Shown: positions 10,866-23,289, counted from the first letter of the stretch. The stretch: 64,000 bases of DNA from Larix kaempferi (GCA_027924585.1 BSBM01000826.1:10323501-10387500); one strand, 5' to 3'. The notes: generated by a model from the letters alone, not told the origin. Numbers and translations are program-made.

Positions 10866-12020
10866 CTAATAATCTTTATTCTCAAAATAAAAACCTAGCT
10901 GCAAATCGAAACTGAGAAATTTCTTCATATACTCAAATATAGGATCAAAGAAGATACATTTTATTTGAAGTACCTTCGGATTTTCTGCAATTTGACCGGA
11001 GAAATGAAATGTTCTTTCTTCCTTAACATTCTTTCTCAGAAATGAATGATTAACCTCATACTCTAAAGTATCCTCAAACAACGAACATTCTGCAAGATCA
11101 TTAAATATGATAGCTCTATCTTGTTGATGAAAGAAACGGGTGTCTAATAGTTGATTTCCTTGCGGCGGATCGTCCTCATAAATGGATTCCTTCATAAAAT
11201 CATCATGATTGTCATCATTCAAATTCATATTTACATGCCCAAAAATGGAAGAAGATTGACTTACATATCCCGGAATATGTGAACACTGCAAATCTGTATA
11301 AGCAGGGGTCATAGCATGACTCTGCAGGAGCCGATCTATTTCTTCTTCTATTAAAAGAGGAGGTGGCTTGTGTATTTTATGAATCAAACAACTATCATTT
11401 TCCTTCTCTTCTGCAGATTGATGCTGAATGCATTCTTCATTTGTATACGAAGGAGCAGATGATTCAGCCTTTGTTTTCAAAGAGGAATCACGGGAAACTA
11501 CTATCAATTCTTTATTGATCTCATCTACAACAAACTCCTCTCGATCCTCATGGCCATGGACTTGCAAAGAAAAATGATAAAATATTTCAGACACGTCTTC
11601 GTCATTCATACCTTCCAGATCTTCATCAATATTTTTGATGTACTGTATGAAACCCTCAAACTGATCACAGCAGTCTTCCACTAAAGACAAAGCTGGAAAA
11701 TCTACTGCATAATGCTCATAAAATGCTATGTGAAAATCTTTTAAAGAAAACAAGCTACCAGGTCTTAAACTTTCATACCAATCCCTTGCTTTTCCTTCTA
11801 AAGAAGCCATGAACATCTTCATAAGACAGTCCTCATGAAACCTAATCTTCAGCTTGTGCATATGTATGTGAAATCTCATTAAATGTAAAGCAGCATTATC
11901 ACTGTCTTCATCTCTGAATTTAGGCAAATAAGACTGCCAATCTATTTTAGCAATTTGATTCGAAAAACCGGGAATATGAGACCTGCTCATTGGAGCATAC
12001 CTTCTTAATAAAAAGGCCAT
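10866..12020 (-). CDS. Gag-like protein of element B
   Basis: 384-codon open frame, the only one in the interior. Residues about 25-130 (DWQSYLPKF, then F..H..KLKIRFHEDCLMKMF and ASLEGKARDWYESL) match the plant retrotransposon Gag fold, in which the W-Y of the ARDWYESL block is typical of Ty3/gypsy elements. The rest is acidic and low in complexity, with no CCHC zinc knuckle, so nucleic-acid packaging would need another region or a partner. The frame is intact, unlike the stop-ridden frames nearby. The start could be MAFLLRR at 12020 or MSRSHIPG 11 codons in. Upstream to the primer site there are about 240 bp of leader. Product: virus-like-particle coat supplied by a non-autonomous element. 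Confidence 0.72.
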   Translation of the reverse strand: MAFLLRRYAPMSRSHIPGFSNQIAKIDWQSYLPKFRDEDSDNAALHLMRFHIHMHKLKIRFHEDCLMKMFMASLEGKARDWYESLRPGSLFSLKDFHIAFYEHYAVDFPALSLVEDCCDQFEGFIQYIKNIDEDLEGMNDEDVSEIFYHFSLQVHGHEDREEFVVDEINKELIVVSRDSSLKTKAESSAPSYTNEECIQHQSAEEKENDSCLIHKIHKPPPLLIEEEIDRLLQSHAMTPAYTDLQCSHIPGYVSQSSSIFGHVNMNLNDDNHDDFMKESIYEDDPPQGNQLLDTRFFHQQDRAIIFNDLAECSLFEDTLEYEVNHSFLRKNVKEERTFHFSGQIAENPKVLQIKCIFFDPIFEYMKKFLSFDLQLGFYFENKDY

Positions 12021-12258
12021 CTCGAAATACTGGAGCTGTAGATTTTGATCTGAAAACTGAGGAGACTAGCCTGTGAACCAATGCAAAACTGGATTTCTTT
12101 AATGTGGAATCGCCATGAAATTTCTGAAAACTGGATTCTTTGAAGATGGAGTCGCCAAGTGAAAGATGCACATCCTGCTTGATATATGACCGTTGTTCAC
12201 CATCAACAATCAAATCTGCAACTTTGTCATTCATACCCAGGGAAAATGAAACCTTCGG

Positions 12259-12276
12259 TCCCCGGCAACGGCGCCA
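12259..12276 (-). other. Primer binding site of element B (tRNA-Asp)
   Basis: The minus strand reads TGGCGCCGTTGCCGGGGA, three bases from the LTR end at 12280. This is the exact complement of the 3' 18 bases of plant tRNA-Asp(GTC) with CCA. The site fixes the element's orientation and the LTR edge. Confidence 0.93.
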
Positions 12277-13169
12277 AAATGTTAGCACTCGGATTTTCCT
12301 TGGGTTGTATCAAAGAAACCCCGAGGTAACCTATTTCAAACCAATCTTTAGACTGAAAGTTGGCCTCTTTCAGTCAGAGAGGGCTCTCTCAGCAAATCTG
12401 CCATCCAATGTCACCACGACAGCAGTTTGATAATGAAATTCAAGGGCCAATCTGTAAAAATTCAATAACAAAAACTTTATAGGCTTTCAATGATGTGGCT
12501 AGATCAACATGAATAAGATACCATTGGGCAATGGAGTCGAGAAACAGAAAAATATGGACCAGCAGTCAAACAAATATTTTCATACAAAGGCAAGATAGCT
12601 GTCTTATTACAGTCAATAAGATTTTTGCAGGTGATAGGGAAAGAAATAAAGACAGTCCATTAACAACGGGCATCAATTTTCAGATGAATCCACTGTTAAT
12701 TTTAGAGAAATAAATGGATACTCAGATGCGGATAAATCGAGGCACAGAACATGAATCTCAATCTATATGAACATTCATCTAAGCATAGAAGAAAATGACA
12801 TAATGAAAGGCATAACGAAGAAGGTAAACTTGCACAAGTAGAGAAAGGGAAAGGGTACAGACTGCAATTTTTAAACAACACATGAATCTTTGATGAAAAA
12901 TCCGCTCAGTTCTGAGATCTTTATTAATTTCTGAAAGCCCTTCAAAACACCCGAAATGGGTCTCTCCTTACAGAAAATCCAACCCGTTTGCATTGCAAAA
13001 ATGCAAAATTTATACAAATTTTTTTCCCTATGAGCAAACCCTAACTGTATTTTTGCTAAAAATAAACCACCGATACTAAAATAACAATCAAATAACTAAT
13101 CGTTACTTTACAAGAATTAGTTTTTAAACAGTAAATGACGGAAAATATGGAATGTTGTTCTGTCATATC

Positions 13170-13914
13170 TGTAAAATTAGTCACAGCAGATCTAATGAAC
13201 AAGTAAATCAATCACAACAGATGAACATAGAAAATATGGTGCAAAACTGTGCAAAACATGCAGCAGTGCTCTCTATCCCAGAAAGGGTGAATGAATTACA
13301 ATACAAACTGTCACAATGACTGAGCAATTCGAATTGCCTAAGGAGGTCATTCGAATCACTGAATGGAGTAGCTTGACTCTGTCTAGGAGTCCTCATAAAT
13401 CATCGGTGGTGCTCATCAATCACAACAACCAGTCATCCAGGTGTCAATCTGAGTCTAACTGAGTATAATAAATGTAACTGAAGTGTGTAGCACTGATATA
13501 GGATCTGGAGGCTCAGTGGGGGCGCATGGGAGGCTAACTGAAGTCAGAACAAGTCACCTAATCGAACTGGAGGTCAAACGGAAGTGATACAGTCAGTCAG
13601 GAGTGAAACTAGCCTCAAATCAGGGAGAATCGGAGCTAACTGAATGTAACTGAAGTGGAACTGCAGTGGTAGGTGAACAAGTGCGCCCTTCTCTGGCAGT
13701 AGGTGACAAGTGGGCGCCTTTCAGCCTAGGAGGGCTAAAAGTCTGTGGTAAGTGGCTCCCGGGTGCTAGAAGAAGGTGGATAAGGTGCTGGAGGCATCAA
13801 ACTGGTGACTGGGATGCATGCCAAAACCCTAGATTCTGCATATCCTGAAATAGATCATGCAGGATCCCGAAATAGATGATGTATCCCGAAATAGATGATG
13901 TGGATATCCGAACA
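13170..13914 (-). repeat. Element C 3' LTR
   Basis: 745 bp, TGTAAAATTAG...CCGAACA on the plus strand. Near identical to 18592-19336; the differences I found cluster in the 13570-13890 part. It contains CGAAATAGATGATG-type short repeats near 13868-13905. Confidence 0.95.
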
Positions 13915-13926
13915 CCCCCCCTCAAG
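13915..13926 (-). other. Polypurine tract of element C
   Basis: The minus strand reads CTTGAGGGGGGG directly against the 3' LTR start TGTTCGG. This is the expected plus-strand primer of a copia element. Confidence 0.85.
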
Positions 13927-14090
13927 CTAGACTATGATGTGCCAATAAAAATAATGTGGGGCCCTAGTAACTAAGACCAAAGGTCACCCCAATACAATAA
14001 TCCAAAAAATGCTGAAAATAAACTAAGTGAGGAAAGAGGGAAAACCCAATGGGAAGAAAGCCCCCCCTCAAGCTAAAGCATAATAATGAA

Positions 14091-17000
14091 TCAATCTGTC
14101 TCCACCATGATGGAACTCGCCCCCAACAGTGAACGGAGGTAAGAGAACTTCTTCTCAGTGAAGCTCTTGGTGAAGATGTCTGCAATTTGCTCATCAGTCG
14201 GGCAATATTGCAGAATGATGGTGCGGTCATGCACCAACTGTCGAATGTAATGCATATGAATCTCAATGTGTTTGGTCCTCTGCCGCTGAACTGGATCTGT
14301 GGAGATCTTGATAGCACTTTGATTGTCACAAAATAGGACAGTCGAAGTAGTGCCACCAAAACCAAACTCGGAAAGAATACCCTGCAACCAAACTGCCTGA
14401 ATGCAGGCATTGACTGCCCCTCGATACTCTGCCTCTGCTGAAGAAAGTGCAATGGCTGCTTGCTTTTTGATGGACCAGCAAATAGAACCATGACCAATCA
14501 TGAAAACATAACCGGAATTGGACTTCCGATCAATGCTATCACCTGCCCAATCTGAATCAGTAAAACCAATGAAATCTAGCTCAGAATCTGCAGCATAGTG
14601 TATTGCAAACTGTCTCGTACCTTGCACATACTGCAAGATCCGCTTGGCTGCTCGCCAATGAAGCTCATGTGGCTGCTGCATATATCTTGACACGGCACTC
14701 ACGGCATATGAGATATCAGGCCGTGAATGTGTCAAATAAAGTAGTGAACCAATCAACTGTCGATACATACTGCAATCTGCAAGCGGTGTGGAATCTCCCT
14801 CCTCAAGACTGATTCCTGAGAGGAATGGGAACGGGGCTTCCTTACATTCAGCCATATTAAACTTCAATAATAGGTCGGAAGCATATTTTTGCTGAGATAT
14901 AGTGATCCCATCAAAATTTTGAGCTATCTCCAAGCCCAAAAAATGACTCAGCAAGCCCAAATCGCTCATGTCAAAAGCTAGATTTAAGGCAGATTTTAGC
15001 TTGTTTATTGAAGTAAGTGTGCTACCAGTAATAAGCAGATCATCAACATAAAGTAAAATAACCAACAAATTACCTTTAACTCGCTGAAGATAGACATTCG
15101 GATCAGATTTGCATCTTTGGAAATTCTGAGAAAGAAGGAAGGAGTCCATCTTTGCGTACCAAGCTCTTGGGGCCTGTTTTAACCCGTACAAAGATTTCTT
15201 CAATCTACAAACCAATGATGGATCTGATGTATAACCCTCTGGCTGCTGCATATGGACCTCTTCAGCAAGGTCTCCATGTAAAAATGCACTCTTCACATCC
15301 ATATGGTGCACTTCCCAGTGCTTGGATGCGGCAATAGCTAAAACAAGGCAGATGGAATCCATCTTTGCAACCGGTGAAAAGGTCTCTGTGTAGTCCACTC
15401 CTTGGACTTGGGAAAAACCTTTTTCCACCAACCTTGCTTTATATTTTCTGATAGTGCCATCAGAAGCAACTTTAGTACGGTAGACCCATTTACATTTCAC
15501 TAATTTTCTTCCAGGTGGAAGAGAAACTAACTCCCATGTATTGTTCTTTTGAAGAGAACTGTACTCTTCATCCATGGCACTTTTCCATCTCGGATCTCGA
15601 TGGGCTGAATAGTATGTTTAGGGATCTGAACCAGCCATCAAATAACAAATCTCAGGAAGAAATGGATCAGCAATAGAAAGAGCCATACCTGCCCTTTGAA
15701 AGTCTCCTCTTGTTCGTCTCGGATCAGCAGGATTTCCAAGACTAGAACCAGCAGATTGTAGAGTGTTTTGGGCCCACTTTGGTAACTGAGGAGGATCATA
15801 ATGATCGGATTCCGAACCTGATATGTCATGATCATCATATGCTGTTACAATATCACAAATATCAGAACTCATACCTTCATTATCGCTGCTCGGATCTTCT
15901 TCTGGTGAAGGCGGTGAATCGGCAGTTTTCTCCTCAACTAGTTGCAATTCTTGAAGCGGTTCTTCAAACTGCACACTGCGCTCTATGAATATCTTTTTAG
16001 ATCTGATATCCATGAGTTTATATGCTTTTGATTCTTCCCCATATCCTATCAATATGCACTCGATACTTTGTGGATCCAAAGCTCGTCTCTTCTCAGAAGG
16101 GATTCTAGCCCATGCAGTAGAGCCAAAAACTCTCAAATTTGACACATCCGGTTTGTGACCAAAGAATGCTTCGAAAGGAGTCATACCTTTCACGGATGAA
16201 TGTGGAACACGGTTCTATATATATGCAGCAACATTGATTGCTTCAGCCCAAATATTTGCAGCCAAACCTTTCGATTCAATCATGCATGTAGCCATCTCTT
16301 TCAGTGACCGGTTTTTCCTTTCCGCTACACCGTTCTGCTGGGGTGTGTAGGGAACTGTATGTTGGATCTTGATTTCGCTTTGGGCACAAATTTGCAGCAA
16401 CTCGGACTTGATATATTCCCCACCATTATCATATCTAATACCTTTGATCTTGCTCTCAGTGGTGGTCTCAACAGAAGCCTTAAAATCCTTGAATTTTCCA
16501 AGCACTTCTGACTTGTTTTTGAGAAAGAATACCCATGTAAAGCGGGAAAAATCGTCAATAAATGTCAAAACATACCTTGAACCATTTAATGACATATGGG
16601 GCAGCGGACCACTGATATCAGAATGGATCAATCCCAAAATAGTAGAGGCTCTGCTATCCTTGCCGCGGTCGAATCTGTGCTCGGGGTGCTTCCCAATAAT
16701 GCAACCGGTGCATATTCCCTTCGAGGAACGGAGTTGTGGAAGCCCATCTACCATGGATTTATTTGATAGAAGCAGCAAATACTTATAATTTAGATGTCCA
16801 AATATTTCATGCCAAAGCCTACTAACCTCATTACCATGTGTGCGAAGGGCAGTGGGCTTTGCAAGCGGAATAAAGTGCGAAAACTCATAGCATTTTGCAG
16901 TGTGGTTTGCCTTTCCAACCGCAACTAGTCTTCCACTTTTGATATCAGAAATTTCAACTGTATTAGGGCTGAATGTGACTTTCTTTGGATCACCAGTATG

Positions 17001-18209
17001 TGTCATTTGATACACAGAAAGGAGATTCGAGGCTAAGGAAGGCACATAGAGAACATTCTGAAAGCATCCATGTTCTACATGAATTGTACCTTTGCCCTTT
17101 GAAGAAATTTTTGAGTCATCTCCCAAATGGATGGGGATGGATCTGTTTGGATCGAATGAGGAAAAAGAATCAATATTTGCAGCCATATGATTTGATGCAC
17201 CCGAATCTATCAAGAGAGTTGAGGGCTTCGAAACCGTTGCCATGAGTGCTTGTCGTTTTTCATGATCATCATTCCGATCCTTCTTCCTTGCACCGTCAGG
17301 AAGGGTTATGTTGTTCTTTTCCAAAAGGAGGGCCATTTGATCTATAGTCTTCTTCATACATGAACTTTCGGGATGAAAGCCACGGTTACAATAAGTACAT
17401 TTAGATTTTTGGTTACCTTCTTTGCCCTTTTGCTTGGATTTCGAACTGGATGGTGCATCCGTTTGCTTGCCTTTGTCTTTTTGCTTGTGAGGCTCGAATT
17501 TGGGCTTCTCCTTCTTTAGCTTTCCTTTACCATTCGAGATCTTGGGTCCTTGAACAAATAGGGCTGAATCTTTGGAGCTTATGGACCCCATTTGAATCAA
17601 CTTGTCATGCTCTTTCGTAATGGACTCAATGAAGGCATTCAAGGTAGGCATCTTCCAATTCGGGGTAGTTAGCCGACCGGAATTGAAAGTAGAGACAAAT
17701 ACCGAATAATCTTTCCCAAGCTTGCTTAGAATGGAGAGGATCAACTGTTTATCCTCTTTGATAACACCACTGTTCTTCAATTGCAAGTTCAAGTTCTTGA
17801 ATTTTGTGAAGAATTCATTGATGGTCTCAAAATTCTCAGGATTAAGGCCAATCAATTCATTCTCTAATTGAAAAGCCCTAAGCTCATCCTGCTTGCCGAA
17901 TAGTGTTTCAAGTTGCTCCCATATGGCTTTTGGAGTCTTCAATCCGCTGAGATGGAAGTGAAGATCCTTGGAGATGGAGAGACAAAGAAGACCATAAGCT
18001 TCATCAAGCTTGTTGTAGTGTTTGGTTCGATCTGACACATTGCTTGGCTCCAATTCAAGACCAGTAGTGACTCGGTAGTAACCTTTTGAACGTAATATGA
18101 TCTCCATATCATCTTTCCAATCAAAATAATTGAATGGGATGAGGACAGGCTTTGAAGAAGAGTATTCCATTGCAAGGATTGAGTCAACTGATGAAGAGGA
18201 AGCTTGCAT
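14091..18209 (-). pseudogene. Copia Gag-Pol polyprotein of element C (two in-frame stops)
   Basis: One continuous frame, probably starting at MQASSSS (18209). Domains in order: Gag; CCHC zinc knuckle CTYCNRGFHPESSC (near 17390); protease DSGASNHM (near 17200); pre-integrase HHCC motif with GHLNY; integrase catalytic D, D and E in HSDISGP, RYDNGGEY and GVAERKN; reverse transcriptase with MDVKSAFLHG, LYGLKQAPRAWY and YVDDLL; and RNase H with TDSDWAGD, SSAEAEY and CDNQSA, ending near 14100. Stops interrupt it at 16215-16217 (TAG, after the integrase core) and 15618-15620 (TAA, between integrase and reverse transcriptase). The frame is unshifted across both and all catalytic residues are present. 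Length fits an autonomous copia polyprotein. Both stops fit C-to-T changes in glutamine codons. Confidence 0.95.
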
Positions 18210-18573
18210 GCAGACTATAGCGAATGCAAATGATGTAGGAAACCTTGCATGCAGAAGATAGCGAGTGCACTTGAAGGAGACAATAAACCTGCAAATCACA
18301 TCAAAACAACCACAATAAGGTCGAACAATCCACCCTTTGAGAGTTGCATCACACCTGGGATTGGATTTCAAGCAATGTTGAATGGGTCCAATGTATCAGA
18401 TCCAGGAATTATGTGGTAACTCAAGCTTCTGGAGTGGTATTGGAATATTTTTCAAGCTTTGCATGCACAGGAGCGAATGCCCTTGAGATATCTCATGCCA
18501 AACGTTTTGCAATTTTTAGCAATTCAGTCAAATCTTCTTGTATAAACACCTGTAGAAAAGAGATCTTGTCCCT

Positions 18574-18591
18574 CCAATGGCTCTGATACCA
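18574..18591 (-). other. Primer binding site of element C (initiator tRNA-Met)
   Basis: The minus strand reads TGGTATCAGAGCCATTGG, directly against the 5' LTR end. This is the standard copia primer site complementary to the 3' end of plant initiator tRNA-Met. Confidence 0.93.
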
Positions 18592-19336
18592 TGTAAAATT
18601 AGTCACAGCAGATCTAATGAACAAGTAAATCAATCACAACAGATGAACATAGAAAATATGGTGCAAAACTGTGCAAAACATGCAGCAGTGCTCTCTATCC
18701 CAGAAAGGGTGAATGAATTACAATACAAACTGTCACAATGACTGAGCAATTCGAATTGCCTAAGGAGGTCATTCGAATCACTGAATGGAGTAGCTTGACT
18801 CTGTCTAGGAGTCCTCATAAATCATCGGTGGTGCTCATCAATCACAACAACCAGTCATCCAGGTGTCAATCTGAGTCTAACTGAGTATAATAAATGTAAC
18901 TGAAGTGTGTAGCACTGATATAGGATCTGGAGGCTCAGTGGGGGCGCATGGGAGGCTAACTGAAGTCAGAACAAGTCACCTAATCGAACTGGAGGTCAAA
19001 CGGAAGTGATACAGTCAATCAGGAGTGAAACTAGCCTCAAATCAGGGAGAATCGGAGCTAACTGAATGTAACTGAAGTGGAACTGCAGTGGTAGGTGAAC
19101 AAGTGCGCCCTTCTCTGGTAGTAGGTGAGAAGTGGGCGCCTTTCAGCTTAGGAGGGCTAAAACTCTGTGGTAAGTGGCTCCCGGGTGCTAGAAGAAGGTG
19201 GATAAGGTGCTGGAGGCATCAAACTGGTGACTGGGATGCATGCCAAAACCCTAGATTCTGCATATCCTGAAATAGATCATGCAGGATCCCGAAATAGATG
19301 ATGTATCCTGAAATAGATGATGTGGATATCCGAACA
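18592..19336 (-). repeat. Element C 5' LTR
   Basis: 745 bp, exactly the length of its partner. Bounded by the primer site on one side and the ATATC target duplication (19337-19341) on the other. Confidence 0.95.
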
Positions 19337-20458
19337 ATATCCTCGGAAACTAAAAGATGGCTTCCACCTATCTCTATTTGTTCACTTCTTCCACCGATAT
19401 TTAATATTCTGCCACTTGTTGATATTCTGCCTGGAATTTTGGGCTTTCGGAGGCGCTCCATTTCATCGCCACTACTCCATGGATCTCGCAGTTCATTTCA
19501 GAAAATAATGTTGCTACAAAGATGTTTCAATGCATTCTCATGTCATGAATACCACATTGTGTTGTCACCCAATTGGGTTTAGGAATTACTCCATAATTAA
19601 ATAAAAAAACGTTGTACAATGGATTGTATTCCACATATGCGTTGAACCATACATATGGTGCACATATATTCCATCACCTCCACGACCTCTGGGACCTTTT
19701 TGAAATCTTCTTTATCTTATCAAGCTGCATAGAAAACCTTGAGATTGTTGCACATTGACAGTAGATAATCGTAGAAGTTTGTGAAATGAGTTTTCAGAAT
19801 GTGGACGATCGGTCTTAGTCTGAGCGATATTTTGGGAGCTCCATTGAAGCTTTTAACCCTTGGTTTGCGAATGAACCATTCACACTTCAATCCTTCACAC
19901 GGTTGCAGTTACCGTATGGCATCTTGTTTCAGTTTATTTACTTTCTTCATCCTGCACATTGACCGGAGCCATGTAATCTGGCGACCAAAACTCATAGTTT
20001 ATCTGCCATTTGTAGTGCCTCTCCATTTCTTTCTGTCGCGCATGCTTGCATATATTAGCAGTCCATCCATATTTCTTATACATCTTCGGTCTTTTTCTTT
20101 TGGGTGAAATGGCATTAGGGTTTAGAAAGCTTTGACTTTCCGAAAAAAGAAAAAACAAATGCTGAAATGGGACCACCTCCCTTTTATAACATTTCCAATG
20201 GATGGTATCGCACGGGCGTTGAGTTGTTTGAAATACAACTTTTCACGTATGCGGATGCATCGGAAATGGACACGTTAGATAGTGGTTTTTTACCGCATCC
20301 ACCAACCTGTTGTTACCCTCGCATGCATGTAGACAATGCGGGATAAATAGAAGACCGTTGATCTTCTTTTAATGGTCGATCAACCAAGAATCTGCTCCTT
20401 TTTTAATATTTCTACTATTCTCCTTTCGGATCAAAGATTTTTACCATCTCTTTCTTCT

Positions 20459-20825
20459 TCATCTTCTGCATCTTGTTCCTGCCCACGATCCATTGCTTAT
20501 AGACCGTCTAAGAGATGACTTTCGACTACTAAACCTGCTAATTGTCTTGGAATCATGCAAATGTATTTCCATTTGATCAGGATCATTTGTATATTGTTCT
20601 TTTGATTGACGCACTTCCTGCAGACGTATAAGCTGGGAGTATGCCCCAGAAGGGTTCACGATGAGCTGGGAGTGTGCACCCTTTTCAACAATAAAACCAC
20701 GCTGGACCACAACAATCATATCAGCATTTCTGACAGTAGTCAGACGATGTGCAACAATAACCGTTGTTCCATTTATCATAATTCTATCAAGAGCTTCTTG
20801 AACCACTTTTTCAGACTCTGCGTTA
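20459..20825 (-). pseudogene. ABCB transporter gene fragment captured in B LTR, copy 2
   Basis: The same gene fragment as at 8964-9330, located in the 5' LTR of element B. It is closer to a functional ABCB sequence: the switch-histidine motif VAHRL is intact and NADMI is kept where copy 1 has IADMI. It covers only the D-loop to linker part of a nucleotide-binding domain. Because LTRs are made identical at insertion, the differences between the two copies arose after insertion. It may be transcribed as part of U3 only by read-through, since it lies upstream of the TATA box at 20181-20190. Confidence 0.85.
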
Positions 20826-21944
20826 GCATTGAACTTGTAGTGTATTCATATCCAAATCGCTTTAACTTTGTCTTCATATGTAACCAGTACACTGTACACT
20901 TATAGAATTTGCATCTGCCACTGTATTATTTCTTTCAAAAGAAAATCCCTCCATGCATTTGTTGTAGTTGTTGCTCCCGGAACCTTGCTCGCAGCGACCT
21001 CAGAACCCTCAGCTTAATACAACAAAGCTCTGGGGTAACTCTACAAATTTCTTCTCCTTTAATTGAGATACGAAGGTATCAATAATATTCTTCGATGGCC
21101 CATCAGAATTCCATTACACATAAGGTTTCGATGAAGTGAGCTTACGGCTCTGACATTTGGGCTTGGAGCGGCTTTCGTCCACTAGCATTTGTAATATGCG
21201 GTGAATTCATCTCCAACGCCATAAAATCTATTCTCATACTCGTCACAATCTTCACGTCATATTTCTATTCTCAACCTTTGTCCCACATGCAAATAGAGAA
21301 GAATTCTCTTTACGTTTTAAATACCCCATTGCCTCTAACATATTTCAAGTAACAAATAAATGGGAGGCTTTAAGCCTCGGCGCTAGAGTGATGGAGGATA
21401 CATGTGGTCTTCTTGGCTTGGCACTTGGTCCTATTGTGAGCCCTCGGTGTTGGGCGTAAACATATCTTTTACTCAATTTTGCTTTGTCATTTCATATAAA
21501 TACAATCCTCCTCCACTTAGGTCAAAATTTATGCCCTTTCTTCATAAAAAATCAAAGCTTCCATATTCTGGCATTAATATATAAAATTAGAAAAAAAAAA
21601 TTTCCAATTTTTATCTATTTTGGTCTTTGCTATATTTATAAAAGGTTTTTCTTCATAACGCTTCCCAACTCGAGCTAAACCTTTTTATATGAAAATTAAA
21701 ATCCTTCGCTCACAAGGTCAAAAATAGGTTTGAAAGACTGAGATTTTGCTGAAGTTTGAAAACTTCTTTCAACCATTTTTCTTTTGCAACATTGATGCGC
21801 ATACTTGAGGACAAATGCTCTTTCTAGACCAAGTTTGAGACCCCCCGCCATGAAAAAATGTTCTATTTTGCACTGCCAGTGTTTCCGGAAGATGATTAAT
21901 GCCGTCATAAGACATTTAAGCACAAAATTTATGGAGTGCCAACA

Positions 21945-22493
21945 ACACACAAGAGACATAGATTTTCACCAGGGAAAACCAAGAAGGTGAAAAACCCCGC
22001 AACTTCCTCAGAGATAGATAGAGAAATGATAAAACCAAAGTACAAGAGATAGTATTCTCCTAGTAGCTGATCCTCCTCCTCACATGTGTGCCACTTTCCA
22101 AGTGATGGAAGAGTGAGTAATGAGATGATCAAATAGAGATCTCTCGATCTCTATTTATACTTGTCATGTCCTTCCCAATAAAACAGTGGGGCCGTCTTGT
22201 CTAACTTATCCTAATAACCCATGGTTACATTAATTCGAGCCGACCCCACACTTGGTGGTCTAATAACCCATTTACGCACATGACTCATACAGGGCCGACC
22301 CCATCAAGGTGGTCTAATAACCCATCAAGTATAAGTTACGACACTTAGAATATAAATGACGACACTTCCGTATAGAGGAATAATAACATCTCTATAGGAA
22401 TAAAAACACTTCCGTATAGAGGAATAATGACATCTCTATAGGAATACAATATACATGGGTAAAATACATTCCGAAGTTACATATACATCAACA
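21945..22493 (-). repeat. Element A 3' LTR, proximal part
   Basis: 21945-21949 is the B target duplication; from 21950 the sequence continues the A LTR. Compared with 28001-28545 it has two extra blocks, one near 22220-22280 and one near 22400-22445. Both look like tandem duplications of neighbouring phrases ('gtggtctaataacccat' and 'cttccgtatagaggaataa'). That explains why this LTR is 651 bp against 545. Confidence 0.88.
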
Positions 22494-22505
22494 CTCCCTC
22501 TTAAC
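22494..22505 (-). other. Polypurine tract of element A
   Basis: The minus strand reads GTTAAGAGGGAG immediately before the 3' LTR start TGTTGATG. Typical copia purine tract. Confidence 0.75.
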
Positions 22506-22739
22506 TAGGAAGGTATTTCTTGACACAGATCTACTGAAAAGTCTTCTTTTCTGGATCATCATCACTGGATAATCGTCATCAAATCATAATCATCGTCACT
22601 ACTGTTGCTATCTCAATCAATATCCAATCTACTCGTTATAGGAAGTTCTACAGAGCCAGTCCTTTTTCATACTGGATGCAGGCCCACCACCTGTAGGTCT
22701 TCATCATCACTGGCCATACTGTGGAATCCTCAGGACTTA

Positions 22740-23245
22740 TTACGTGCGTCACAAAACCTCACAAGAGCATCCAGGTTGTTATGTGAGTCACAAAACCTTG
22801 CAAGAGCATCTATGTTGTTACGACTAGCAAGAACTCTAAAGAGTGTTTTGACTAGCAAGAACTCTAAAGAGCATCTGAGGCCTTTTTCATCCTGCCCAGG
22901 TCTCTAGGGCGTATTACATGTGCTCATGGAAAAACTCGAAAGAGCATCCTAGGACTGATTACGATCACACAGCTCAACCTATTGGATCTCCCAGCACTGG
23001 ATTATATTCCATAGGACAATACCTCGAAAGAGCATCTTCCAGATATCCCAGGACCAGATTACATGCCATAGGAAAGACCTCGAAAGACTATCTGCAAATA
23101 TCCCAGGGCCGGATTATATGTCCTCCCAAAGCAAAACCTCGAAAGAGCATTTTTCAGATATCCGAGGCCACATTACATGCCATAGGAAAAACCTCGAAAG
23201 ACTATCTGCAAACCTCGCAGGGATGGATTATATGCTTATATGCAC
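22740..23245 (-). repeat. Tandem repeats in 3' interior of element A, 'cctcgaaag' type
   Basis: Phrases containing 'cctcgaaaga' recur at about 23022, 23077, 23138 and 23193, i.e. every 55-61 bp, with 'gattacatgccatagg' between them. An earlier diverged block near 22740-22900 repeats 'aagagcatc' and 'ctagcaagaactctaaagag'. Non-coding; it lies between RNase H and the purine tract. Confidence 0.7.
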
Positions 23246-23289
23246 AACATTTTCCATGGCCACAGAGTATCAGCCTGATACTCACCATA

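Larger units (their letters stand above)
13170..19336 (-). mobile_element. Copia LTR retrotransposon C (innermost, near-complete)
   Basis: 6167-bp Ty1/copia element on the minus strand inserted in the 5' LTR of B, with perfect target duplications ATATC (13165-13169 and 19337-19341). LTRs of 745 bp at 13170-13914 and 18592-19336 differ at about six positions by eye, so the insertion is recent. The tRNA-iMet primer site and purine tract are intact. The single long gag-pol frame has only two premature stops. It is the youngest and best preserved element in the window and could be dead by just those two stops. Confidence 0.96.
6959..21944 (-). mobile_element. LTR retrotransposon B, Gag-only (TR-GAG-like) with giant LTRs
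   Basis: Minus-strand element inserted in the 3' LTR of A. Target duplications are GCACA (6954-6958) and ACACA (21945-21949), one mismatch. The LTRs are 6959-10450 (3492 bp) and 12280-21944 (3493 bp once copia C and its duplicated target are removed). Both have near-perfect 11-bp inverted ends (TGTTAGCACTC/GAGTGCCAACA). The interior is only 1829 bp and holds a primer site for tRNA-Asp and one Gag-like frame, with no protease, reverse transcriptase or integrase. This is the layout described for terminal-repeat Gag elements, which depend on a partner. The LTR also carries an ABCB transporter gene fragment. LTR differences over the first 880 bp suggest 1-2% divergence. Confidence 0.9.
12280..21944 (-). 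repeat. Element B 5' LTR, interrupted by copia C
   Basis: Real LTR sequence occupies 12280-13169 and 19342-21944; 13170-19341 is copia C plus one copy of its target. The summed length of 3493 bp matches the 3492-bp partner. It contains the second ABCB fragment, TATA box and short ORF. The break point lies at the SED codons of the protein-like stretch. Confidence 0.92.
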
